From the NCBI GenBank assembly GCA_017613995.1, contig JAGACT010000187.1, forward strand, positions 1-6,155: a DNA stretch of 6,155 nt. Direction: 5' to 3'. The notes under the pieces are model-generated. The model searched no databases and was not told the DNA's origin. It saw only the letters and a list, made by a program, of their open reading frames with translations. The DNA comes from Eubacteriaceae bacterium. Lineage in GTDB: Bacteria; Bacillota; Clostridia; Eubacteriales; Anaerofustaceae. The position numbers were made by a program, and so were the translations under genes. Positions 1 through 5,539 of this stretch are shown here, in pieces (the first letter of the stretch is position 1; each line of letters begins with the position of its first letter).

Positions 1-143
1 TAGACCTGGTACTCGCATCCGACGATCCCGGAAAAGAGCACTTCCTGGAGAGAGTCAATTCCCGTCACGGCACCCACACCATCGACGCGGCCGCATCGAT
101 AGGATACGGAACGAAGGAATACGAACTGATCTGTATCGACTGA
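1..143 (+). CDS. C-terminal end of an unrecognised protein (partial, 5' end outside window)
   Basis: An open frame enters the window (first full codon at position 3) and ends with TGA at 141-143, giving 46 visible residues. The visible tail has DDPGKEHFLERVN, then HGTHTIDAAASIGYG, and ends in YELICID. It is soluble-looking, with mixed charged and hydrophobic residues, no membrane segment and no cysteine cluster (one Cys near the end). I do not recognise the family. It runs towards the minus-strand operon and shares the hairpin terminator just after its stop, which supports this being a real gene end rather than a chance frame. It need not be functionally tied to the reductase operon, because it is transcribed in the opposite direction. 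Confidence 0.7.
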   Translation, partial: DLVLASDDPGKEHFLERVNSRHGTHTIDAAASIGYGTKEYELICID

Positions 144-151
144 TACGGGAA

Positions 152-188
152 AAACGAAAGGCACGGCAGAGCCGTGCCTTTTTCGTTT
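152..188. terminator. Bidirectional rho-independent terminator between convergent genes
   Basis: A perfect 8-bp GC-rich stem (GGCACGGC at 160-167, GCCGTGCC at 171-178) has the 3-base loop AGA. Outer arms AAACGAAA (152-159) and TTTCGTTT (181-188) extend it, with a two-base bulge. Both strands read out into T-rich sequence (TTTTTCGTTT on plus, TTTCGTTTTT on minus). It starts 8 bases after the TGA of the left gene. The TAA of the DUF362 gene (189-187) overlaps its outer arm, so it can end transcription from both sides. Confidence 0.93.
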
Positions 189-1845
189 ACTTCCTTCCTC
201 CCAGAAGGGCCGAGGACAGTATCCTCCACTGATCCCTGAGCATGCGCCTTTTCTCATCCCGGCTCATTTCCGGCAGGGGCCAGGGGATATAGTCCGCGTC
301 CCTTCCGGCATCTTCCGGTATCGGGAAGATCCGGTCTTCCTGGCTGTATGGACAGTCCACGTACATGCCCCGGCGTATGAGCTTCCTCCTTATAAGGACC
401 GTTCTGAACATCCCCAGTCCCAGTGCGGGGAGCTTTCTGTTTTTCACGGACATTATGGGCATCCTTACCCCTGCGGCACGGCACACCGCGGCCATGCACT
501 CCGCGGGATCGCAGCATCCCTTCGCGAAATAGTCGCAGGCCTCCGCAGCGGGACGGGAGCAGTTCCCCAGTGCAAGCTTCCTGTCCGGTATCTTCCTCAG
601 ATCCTCCAGGGAGTACGCCCTGCCCGCGGAGTCGAACCACCATCGCTTCCCGTCAAGCTCGATGCCGCTGCCCACTACGATCCACAGGGTGAAGTCCCTT
701 TTCGGCTTCTCCGTGAAATTGTAGTAGTCCAGGCCAGTTTTCGCCGCTGCCAGGCATCCTCCGGTACACTGCCTTTCCAGTTTCTGCACGTCCCCGGGCG
801 TAACCAGCTGCGGATCGGTTATAGTCCCGGAATCCTCCAGGGTATGCCCGTACAGGGCGTGAAGGTTCGGGAATTCCCTTTGGGTCTTCTCATCCAGAAA
901 TGAACTGACCGCGGGCCGGAACGCGATCACCTCCGCCTCCCCGATTATCCTGACATCCCGATCCCCGAAGCCCCTTGTGTCCGCTTCGGTCATGAGGGGT
1001 ATGCTGTCCGGATCGAACCCCATCATGACGGTGGCGACCCGGTCCGTTTCTACGCTGTTGTTTCCCGCGATGATCTTTCCGACCTTCACGGGATCCACCG
1101 GCGCGGGGGTGTTTCCCTCTCCGCCGACGATGGCGTCTATCACGGTGAGATCGGGCCTGAACAGGTACATCAGGTCCGTGAGCTTCTTGTTTATCAGATA
1201 ACTGTGGTTCCTCTCCCTCAGAAAGTACGGGATGGTGCCCATGGCGTTCTTGAAGCCCAGGGTTACCCCCGTGTACAGGTTGGTTTTCATCTTGGGTACG
1301 GAGATGTAAAAGGCTTCGCCCCGAACCGCCCGCTCGAAAGTATCAGGAAGATAGACCTCCTTCATGACCTCCGCCTTTGGCAGCATGTACCTTGTCACGG
1401 GACGTTCCTCCAGGGCCACCAGGGATGCCCCGTAGTAACGGGCTATCCGGTCATAGCCGGTGGTCCTGAAGTTGACCCTTGTGGGCATGGGCTTGCCGGA
1501 GGATTCGGCTATGGTGATGTTTTGTGTGAACCTGCTCACGAACCTCACCACCGCCTCGAACACCCTCGGATCCGTGGTCTCCGGATAGTCAGTCTCACGA
1601 AAGCCGCTGTCATGGTAGACGCTCACCAGGTTTGGCTTTATGATGACTTCCCGGTTTCCCGAGAGCTTCTGTGTGAAGCGCACTGCGGCGTCCAGCTTTT
1701 CCAGGGCGGAGTCCACCGTTTCCCTGATGGCTCTGACATCTGCCCTGTCGTCATACTCCCCGGTGCCGAAGCAGTCGGGAAGGACCACATAATTCTCAAA
1801 TACCGCGGGCTCGTCCGTTTTTTCTATGACCACTGCGCTGCTCAC
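187..1845 (-). CDS. DUF362 domain protein with cysteine-rich C-terminal region
   Basis: A 552-residue protein. DUF362 (PF04015) hallmarks seen in order are IIKPNLVS (68-75), AESSGKP (113-119), a PKMKTN..TGVTLGFKNAMGTIP block (184-206), DLTVIDAIVGGEGNTP (232-247) and NSVETDRVATVMMGFDP (263-279). After about residue 350 comes a cysteine-rich part: QCTGGC (C360, C364), then C429, C437, C444, C445, C450, C455 and later C498. This looks able to hold one or more Fe-S clusters, although no standard CxxCxxCxxxC ferredoxin motif is present. There is no signal peptide or membrane segment. The start is GTG, chosen because GGAGGT sits 5 bases before it. It is the last gene of the operon, 66 bases after the NifK-like gene and directly before the terminator. 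DUF362 proteins are poorly characterised and some carry ferredoxin domains. A role as electron donor or as a partner enzyme for the reductase is my inference. Confidence 0.9.
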   Translation of the reverse strand: MSSAVVIEKTDEPAVFENYVVLPDCFGTGEYDDRADVRAIRETVDSALEKLDAAVRFTQKLSGNREVIIKPNLVSVYHDSGFRETDYPETTDPRVFEAVVRFVSRFTQNITIAESSGKPMPTRVNFRTTGYDRIARYYGASLVALEERPVTRYMLPKAEVMKEVYLPDTFERAVRGEAFYISVPKMKTNLYTGVTLGFKNAMGTIPYFLRERNHSYLINKKLTDLMYLFRPDLTVIDAIVGGEGNTPAPVDPVKVGKIIAGNNSVETDRVATVMMGFDPDSIPLMTEADTRGFGDRDVRIIGEAEVIAFRPAVSSFLDEKTQREFPNLHALYGHTLEDSGTITDPQLVTPGDVQKLERQCTGGCLAAAKTGLDYYNFTEKPKRDFTLWIVVGSGIELDGKRWWFDSAGRAYSLEDLRKIPDRKLALGNCSRPAAEACDYFAKGCCDPAECMAAVCRAAGVRMPIMSVKNRKLPALGLGMFRTVLIRRKLIRRGMYVDCPYSQEDRIFPIPEDAGRDADYIPWPLPEMSRDEKRRMLRDQWRILSSALLGGRK

Positions 1846-1850
1846 CTTAT

Positions 1851-1856
1851 ACCTCC
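1851..1856 (-). promoter_or_regulatory. Ribosome binding site fixing a GTG start for the DUF362 gene
   Basis: The minus strand reads GGAGGT, then ATAAG, then GTG AGC AGC. This is a perfect Shine-Dalgarno sequence with a 5-base spacer. It places the start at 1845 with a GTG codon. Confidence 0.85.
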
Positions 1857-1861
1857 GTTTG

Positions 1862-1896
1862 TCCGTATGCAGTATACGGAGGGAGGATCATCCTCC
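1862..1896 (-). repeat. Two tandem hairpins between the NifK-like and DUF362 genes
   Basis: The 66-base gap between the two genes holds two inverted repeats. One is TCCGTAT-(5)-ATACGGA at 1862-1880, a 7-bp stem. The other is GGAGGAT-C-ATCCTCC at 1882-1896, a 7-base repeat that would fold with a small loop. No T-tract follows either one on the minus strand, so they are unlikely to be strong terminators. They could stabilise or process the mRNA. The ACGGAGG at 1876-1882 (plus strand) is also complementary, in RNA sense, to the DUF362 Shine-Dalgarno region at 1852-1858, so an alternative fold could hide that site. Confidence 0.6.
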
Positions 1897-1911
1897 TTCC
1901 GCAACGATCAT

Positions 1912-3165
1912 TTACACCATGGCCGTCATAAGGCCGTTCAGCACCTGTTCCGTAAGGAACAGGGCGCCCTTTATGCCGAGGGTACACTTGGGTATCACGT
2001 CCACATATCCCATGGAGGGATTGGCGGTCTCGATACCGCAGAACTCCCTGCGGCTCAGCATCAGTTCCGCGATGGTATTGGCGTCGGCGAACACCAGCTC
2101 GGCGTCGTCGGGCCCTCCCTGCTTCATCCCCAGATACTCCGTGAAGAAGCGCCCGTAGGAGCGTTCCTCCGAGGGGATGCTTCTGACGTAGAACAGGGTG
2201 CCGTTGGGCCTGCCGGTGGCCGAATGGATACCGTTTATCCTGTACCATGCCAGGGCCCTGCTGCGGGCCATCTCCTCGTCGAAGGCCTCATGGGAAGCCC
2301 CGAGGAGACCGCATACGTCATGTACGAACCTGCTTACGGCATCGAAGCCCACGGGGGGGCCGTCGCATATGTAGCATTCCGTTCCGAAACGCTTCCTAAG
2401 GTACAGCGCCCCCGCCGTTCCGATCTCCGGATAGAGCACTATGTTCAGATCCGCCTCGGGTACGTTTCCCAGTTCCTCCGCGGAGCATCCCGCACACAGG
2501 ACGCATCCGACCTTTATTCCGCACATCCCCAGGATCCTTTTTATCTCGTCGATATTGCCCTCGGAATATTTCTGCCACAGAGACATGCCGATGATATTCA
2601 CCGTGGGAGCGTCATGCTTTTGCCCGCTCCCGGAGCCGAACAGCCTGTCCCCGGCCTGGACCAGCAGCGCCTCGATGGCCGCCGAGGCCCCGTCCCAGTG
2701 ATCCGCCGAAAAACCGGGGGTCTCCAGCACCACCGTGGGTTTGTCCGGGAAAATGCCGCTGCACAGCTCCCTCAGATCGTCCCCTATGAGGGATGCTCCG
2801 GGAGAGTCGGCGATACAGAGGATGTCGAATCCCACGTTCCTTCTGATGAATTCCAGGGCCTCCCTGACTTTGTCGGCGGTACCGTAGACGTAGTCATGGG
2901 AATCGAGCCAGGTGCATGGCACCCGTCCCTGACGGAAGAACCAGTCGTTGAGGTTGGAGAAGTTCACCTCGGAAGGCTCCTCTCCCTCCCGGGCGGGCAG
3001 ATACATGGGGGGACGGGGCATCAGCCTCTGGGATATGGAGCTGTGGTAGAACTTGCATCCCATGGGGGCGTTCAGCAGAGTTATGCTGTTCTTTATCCCC
3101 TCCGTCACGAAGACGGAGCCAGTGATCCCGTCAGGAGTAATACTTTTCAAAGAGCTCTCTGTCAT
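1912..3165 (-). CDS. NifK-like nitrogenase component 1 type subunit
   Basis: A 417-residue protein of the nitrogenase component 1 / oxidoreductase family (PF00148). Visible marks are the NAPMGCKFYHS motif at 32-42 (C37, equivalent to the NifK second P-cluster cysteine and to the BchB Asp ligand position), SLIGDDL at 125-131, PTVVLETPGFSADHWDGA at 143-160, and the C-terminal GYVDVIPKCTLGIKGALFL typical of the family. The first NifK cysteine position appears to be D12 and the third falls at S121-P122, so only one of three is kept. A CxxCxxC (C221, C224, C227) lies in the loop after GIKVG. The start at 3165 has GGGGAG 8 bases upstream and overlaps the end of the NifHD fusion by 35 bases, so translation is probably coupled. 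It most likely pairs with the NifD half of the fusion to form a reductase core. It is shorter than nitrogenase NifK and closer to non-fixing homologues. Confidence 0.93.
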   Translation of the reverse strand: MTESSLKSITPDGITGSVFVTEGIKNSITLLNAPMGCKFYHSSISQRLMPRPPMYLPAREGEEPSEVNFSNLNDWFFRQGRVPCTWLDSHDYVYGTADKVREALEFIRRNVGFDILCIADSPGASLIGDDLRELCSGIFPDKPTVVLETPGFSADHWDGASAAIEALLVQAGDRLFGSGSGQKHDAPTVNIIGMSLWQKYSEGNIDEIKRILGMCGIKVGCVLCAGCSAEELGNVPEADLNIVLYPEIGTAGALYLRKRFGTECYICDGPPVGFDAVSRFVHDVCGLLGASHEAFDEEMARSRALAWYRINGIHSATGRPNGTLFYVRSIPSEERSYGRFFTEYLGMKQGGPDDAELVFADANTIAELMLSRREFCGIETANPSMGYVDVIPKCTLGIKGALFLTEQVLNGLMTAMV

Positions 3166-5329
3166 TTTCCCAGCTCCCCTTTCTGTTGGTATCCATAAGG
3201 CTGATCCACCTCTGAAGTATCATCACGGCCGAAAGCATCCCGAGATCCGGCAGCATGGGGATAACGTCATAGACGACGTCGTCATCCCCCTTAGGCACCG
3301 TATAGGCCGAGATCACGATATCGGGTCTTAGCTCCCTGCGGAGCTCCTCGGTCTGCGCGGTGGAAGTGATCTCCGTTATCATTGACAGCCGGTCCGGATG
3401 TTCCGTGACGATAAGAGGTGAGCGCATGTAATTCAGCACCCCTATGTGGCAGAATTCCATCCCCGCGTCCAGCACCGTATCCATCAGCCAGTCCGTCCTG
3501 GCGTTGATGGCGGTAAGAAAGACCCTTTTGCCCCTCAGGCGGGACGCCGCCCTGCCCACGGCTTCGTCGTACATTCTCCGTTCCTGCTGTATTATCTCCC
3601 GGGCCTTCTCCCTGCACCCGAAGATATCCCCCAGGGACAGGAGCCACTCGCTGGTGGCCTCGAGCCCTATGGGCAGGGGGGCGTCCAGGAAACGGCAGCC
3701 AAAATTCTTTTCCAGGTACTCCTTCAGCTCCAGCGCGTCGGAGGTGTTCGCCGCCAGGATATTTACGGGGGCACTGAGCAGGCCCCTCAGCTCCGAGGCG
3801 GTGCAGCTGCCGAAACAGCGGCAGTTGACCCTGATGCCCATCATGCCCAGCAGGCGTTCCATCACCGCGAAGTTCGAATCCGCGTTGGAGGCTATGGCGG
3901 TCTCCCCGATTATGTTCACGCTCATGGGGACTTCCGGGGCCTGACGGTCCACCAGGCGCTGCAGGATCGTCTCCTGGGCCATCCTGAGGCCCTCCATGTA
4001 ATCCCCCGCAAGATCACCGTCGGTGGCCAGGGCGATCACAGGCACCTCGTCGGTGGACATCTCTTCGATGGAGCTGAGGTCGTCCCCTATGATCCCGCTG
4101 ACGCAGGTGGAGATGACTATGACCGCTCCGGGCTTTCTGTCCAGGGCATCCCTGACGCTGCGCCTGAGAAGCTCCATGCCCCCGAAAACCGCCTCGTTGT
4201 GGCTTATGTCTGTGCTTTCGAAGTTCGGGCTGATGGACGATGGCATCAGCACGCCCCTGTTGAAGATGTTCCTTCTGCCCGGGGACGAGATGTTCTGCCA
4301 TGTATAGAAGGCGCAGGCCTTGGGCCCGTGGGCTATGACGACGGCATCCGTAAGGTGCACCGCAGTGGTGGCGGCTCCGTTGAAGGCGCAGCCGTACAGG
4401 GGGCGTCTTGTGACCTTCTGAGTGCTGCCGGAAACGGATGTCTCCTGCGCAGCGTCCTGCGTCTCAGCTGCCTCGGGAGCGGGAACGCTGACGGAAAGGG
4501 AAGTCTCGTTTCCCAGCACGATCCTCTCGTGATCCTCGTCGCTCAGGGGATTGGCCTTATGAAGCTTCAGGGGGGACGAGACGAGCTCTGCCAGGTACTC
4601 GAAGACCTTCTTTTCCGGCAGGTCCCCTTCCAGCTGCATCAGCGTCACGTTTTTCTCCTCAGCCAGGGCGAAGGCCTCGCTCTTGGGCACCTTTGCCAGC
4701 ACCGGGAGGCCCACCGCGTCGGCGAAGCGTTTTACCCTGCCGTCCTCGTCCTCCAGCTTCCTTTCATTGTATATGATGCCGGCCACCCTTGCGTAGCGGT
4801 CGGAATCGAAGTTCCTTATGCCCCTGAGGATGTTGTTCGCCGCGTACAGGGCCATGTACTCGCCGCTGGTCACCAGGAACACCGCGTCGGCGTACTCCCT
4901 TCTGACCGACACAGCGAAGCCTCCGCAGACCACGTCCCCCAGCACGTCGTATATGACCCGGTCGTAGCTCTCCCGGAGGGAATACCTTCCCAGAAATTCG
5001 AAAGCGGAAATGATGCCCCGGCCGGCGCAGCCGACTCCGGGCTGCGGTCCTCCCGCCTCGATGCATCCGCATCCGAGGTAACCGCTCCTGAGCACGTCCT
5101 CTATGACGGCGTTCTCCTTTCCCCTGTCCCTCAGCACGTCCAGCACCGTGGGGATCCGTTCCCCGCCCATCAGCGCCCTGGTGGAATCGTGCTTGGGGTC
5201 GCAGCCTATCTGCAGTACCCTGAGGCCCCGCTGGGCCAGGGCGGCCGTAAGGTTCGCACTGATGGTGGACTTGCCTATGCCTCCCTTGCCGTAAACGGCC
5301 AGTTCCAAATGCTGTATGTTCTCACTCAT
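3131..5329 (-). CDS. Fusion of a NifH-type Fe protein with a NifD-like component 1 domain
   Basis: A 732-residue single frame. Residues 1-270 are a full NifH-type ATPase: GKGGIGKST P-loop at 14-22 with the signature Lys15, GCDPKHDSTR at 42-51, GGPQPGVGCAGRG at 93-105 with cluster ligand C101, YDVLGDVVCGGF at 127-138 with cluster ligand C135, and TSGEYMALYAANNI at 154-167. Residues about 275-310 are a Ser/Ala/Thr/Glu-rich linker. Residues 311-732 are NifD-like (PF00148): YGCAFNG (C314), HGPKAC (C339), AVFGGMELL (380-388) and STCVSGIIGDD (C409). These match all three NifD P-cluster cysteines. The position of the FeMo-cofactor cysteine (NifD C275) is A527, and no His442 equivalent is seen. CxCxxxC (503, 505, 509) follows GIRV. 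The start at 5329 has AGGAGA just upstream; a longer frame to 5431 is rejected because its start precedes the promoter. It is the first gene of the operon. Electron transfer from the Fe-protein half to the reductase core is expected from the family, and the substrate is unknown. Confidence 0.95.
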   Translation of the reverse strand: MSENIQHLELAVYGKGGIGKSTISANLTAALAQRGLRVLQIGCDPKHDSTRALMGGERIPTVLDVLRDRGKENAVIEDVLRSGYLGCGCIEAGGPQPGVGCAGRGIISAFEFLGRYSLRESYDRVIYDVLGDVVCGGFAVSVRREYADAVFLVTSGEYMALYAANNILRGIRNFDSDRYARVAGIIYNERKLEDEDGRVKRFADAVGLPVLAKVPKSEAFALAEEKNVTLMQLEGDLPEKKVFEYLAELVSSPLKLHKANPLSDEDHERIVLGNETSLSVSVPAPEAAETQDAAQETSVSGSTQKVTRRPLYGCAFNGAATTAVHLTDAVVIAHGPKACAFYTWQNISSPGRRNIFNRGVLMPSSISPNFESTDISHNEAVFGGMELLRRSVRDALDRKPGAVIVISTCVSGIIGDDLSSIEEMSTDEVPVIALATDGDLAGDYMEGLRMAQETILQRLVDRQAPEVPMSVNIIGETAIASNADSNFAVMERLLGMMGIRVNCRCFGSCTASELRGLLSAPVNILAANTSDALELKEYLEKNFGCRFLDAPLPIGLEATSEWLLSLGDIFGCREKAREIIQQERRMYDEAVGRAASRLRGKRVFLTAINARTDWLMDTVLDAGMEFCHIGVLNYMRSPLIVTEHPDRLSMITEITSTAQTEELRRELRPDIVISAYTVPKGDDDVVYDVIPMLPDLGMLSAVMILQRWISLMDTNRKGSWENDRELFEKYYS

Positions 5330-5334
5330 ACCGA

Positions 5335-5340
5335 TCTCCT
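5335..5340 (-). promoter_or_regulatory. Ribosome binding site deciding the start of the NifH-NifD fusion
   Basis: The minus strand reads AGGAGA, five bases (TCGGT), then the ATG at 5329. This start gives a protein beginning MSENIQHLELAVYGKGGIGKS, the usual short lead-in before a NifH P-loop. Confidence 0.88.
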
Positions 5341-5344
5341 GTGC

Positions 5345-5374
5345 ACGGTCCCGTCCCGATGACGTTGTGACCGT
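5345..5374 (-). repeat. Inverted repeat in the 5' leader of the reductase operon
   Basis: ACGGTC (5345-5350) and GACCGT (5369-5374) are perfect 6-base inverted arms 18 bases apart. They fill the predicted leader between the expected transcription start (near 5374) and the ribosome binding site (5335-5340). This could be a leader hairpin or a protein-binding site. The arms are short, so chance is possible. Confidence 0.4.
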
Positions 5375-5380
5375 AAAAAG

Positions 5381-5409
5381 ATTATACCACCGTTTCATCC
5401 GGGTGGCAA
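5381..5409 (-). promoter_or_regulatory. Sigma-70 type promoter for the reductase operon
   Basis: On the minus strand TTGCCA (5409-5404) is followed by exactly 17 bases and TATAAT (5386-5381). A TG one base before the -10 makes it an extended -10 promoter. Transcription would start near 5374 and give a leader of about 45 bases. It is close to consensus, so expression is probably strong unless repressed. Confidence 0.85.
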
Positions 5410-5459
5410 AACGCAAAGGCTCTGCGGACACCGGACGGGACGATTAATATATTTTTGTA

Positions 5460-5488
5460 TTGAATTATCAGCCGATAAAAGCTATCAT
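5460..5488 (+). promoter_or_regulatory. Probable sigma-70 type promoter for the FAD oxidoreductase gene
   Basis: TTGAAT (5460-5465), a 17-base spacer and TATCAT (5483-5488) fit a bacterial promoter. An AT-rich tract (5443-5459) lies upstream, in the position of an UP element. The start would be near 5495, leaving a leader of about 45 bases. It is divergent from the operon promoter, with about 50 bases between the two -35 elements. Confidence 0.65.
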
Positions 5489-5511
5489 AATGTAAATGAC
5501 TTTACTTATCG
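5473..5511. promoter_or_regulatory. Candidate operator: palindromes over the flavoprotein promoter start
   Basis: GTAAA-TGAC-TTTAC (5492-5505) is a perfect 5+5 inverted repeat just after the -10 and across the predicted transcription start. CGATAA (5473-5478) and TTATCG (5506-5511) form a second, wider pair of 6-base arms enclosing the -10. A dimeric repressor bound here would block the plus-strand promoter. No regulator gene is present in the window and I cannot name one. Confidence 0.45.
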
Positions 5512-5539
5512 TCTGATTACATAATTAACGGAGGGACCT

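Noticed and set aside
1204..3198. A 664-residue plus-strand open frame opposite the NifK-like and DUF362 genes
   Set aside because: It has no recognisable domain and lies antisense to clearly homologous genes. Its His/Gly/Pro/Val-rich composition is typical of antisense frames in GC-rich coding DNA.
1912..5329. True nitrogen-fixing nitrogenase
   Set aside because: The K-type subunit lacks two P-cluster cysteines, the FeMo-cofactor cysteine position is alanine, no His442 equivalent is seen, and no nifB, nifE or nifN is present.
1912..5329. Methylthio-alkane reductase (MarHDK) or F430 biosynthesis CfbCD
   Set aside because: MarHDK has separate H, D and K chains with sulfur-metabolism partners. 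CfbCD uses a separate NifH-like chain and a NifD-like homodimer with no K partner. Neither matches this layout or cysteine pattern, though distant kinship cannot be excluded without a tree.
3446..5362. A 638-residue plus-strand open frame opposite the NifHD fusion
   Set aside because: It is antisense to a gene with full NifH and NifD motifs. Its translation is low-information and resembles no family, and it has no convincing ribosome binding site.
5330..5431. A 34-residue N-terminal extension of the fusion protein starting at 5431
   Set aside because: The upstream ATG precedes the predicted -35/-10 (5409-5381), so it would not be transcribed from that promoter. The ATG at 5329 has a strong Shine-Dalgarno sequence and gives the normal NifH N-terminus.
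5441..5500. Archaeal TATA box and archaeal origin
   Set aside because: TTAATATA could pass as a TATA box and the codon use (ATA, AGG) is seen in some methanogens. The near-perfect TTGCCA-17-TATAAT promoter and the hairpin terminator fit a bacterium better.
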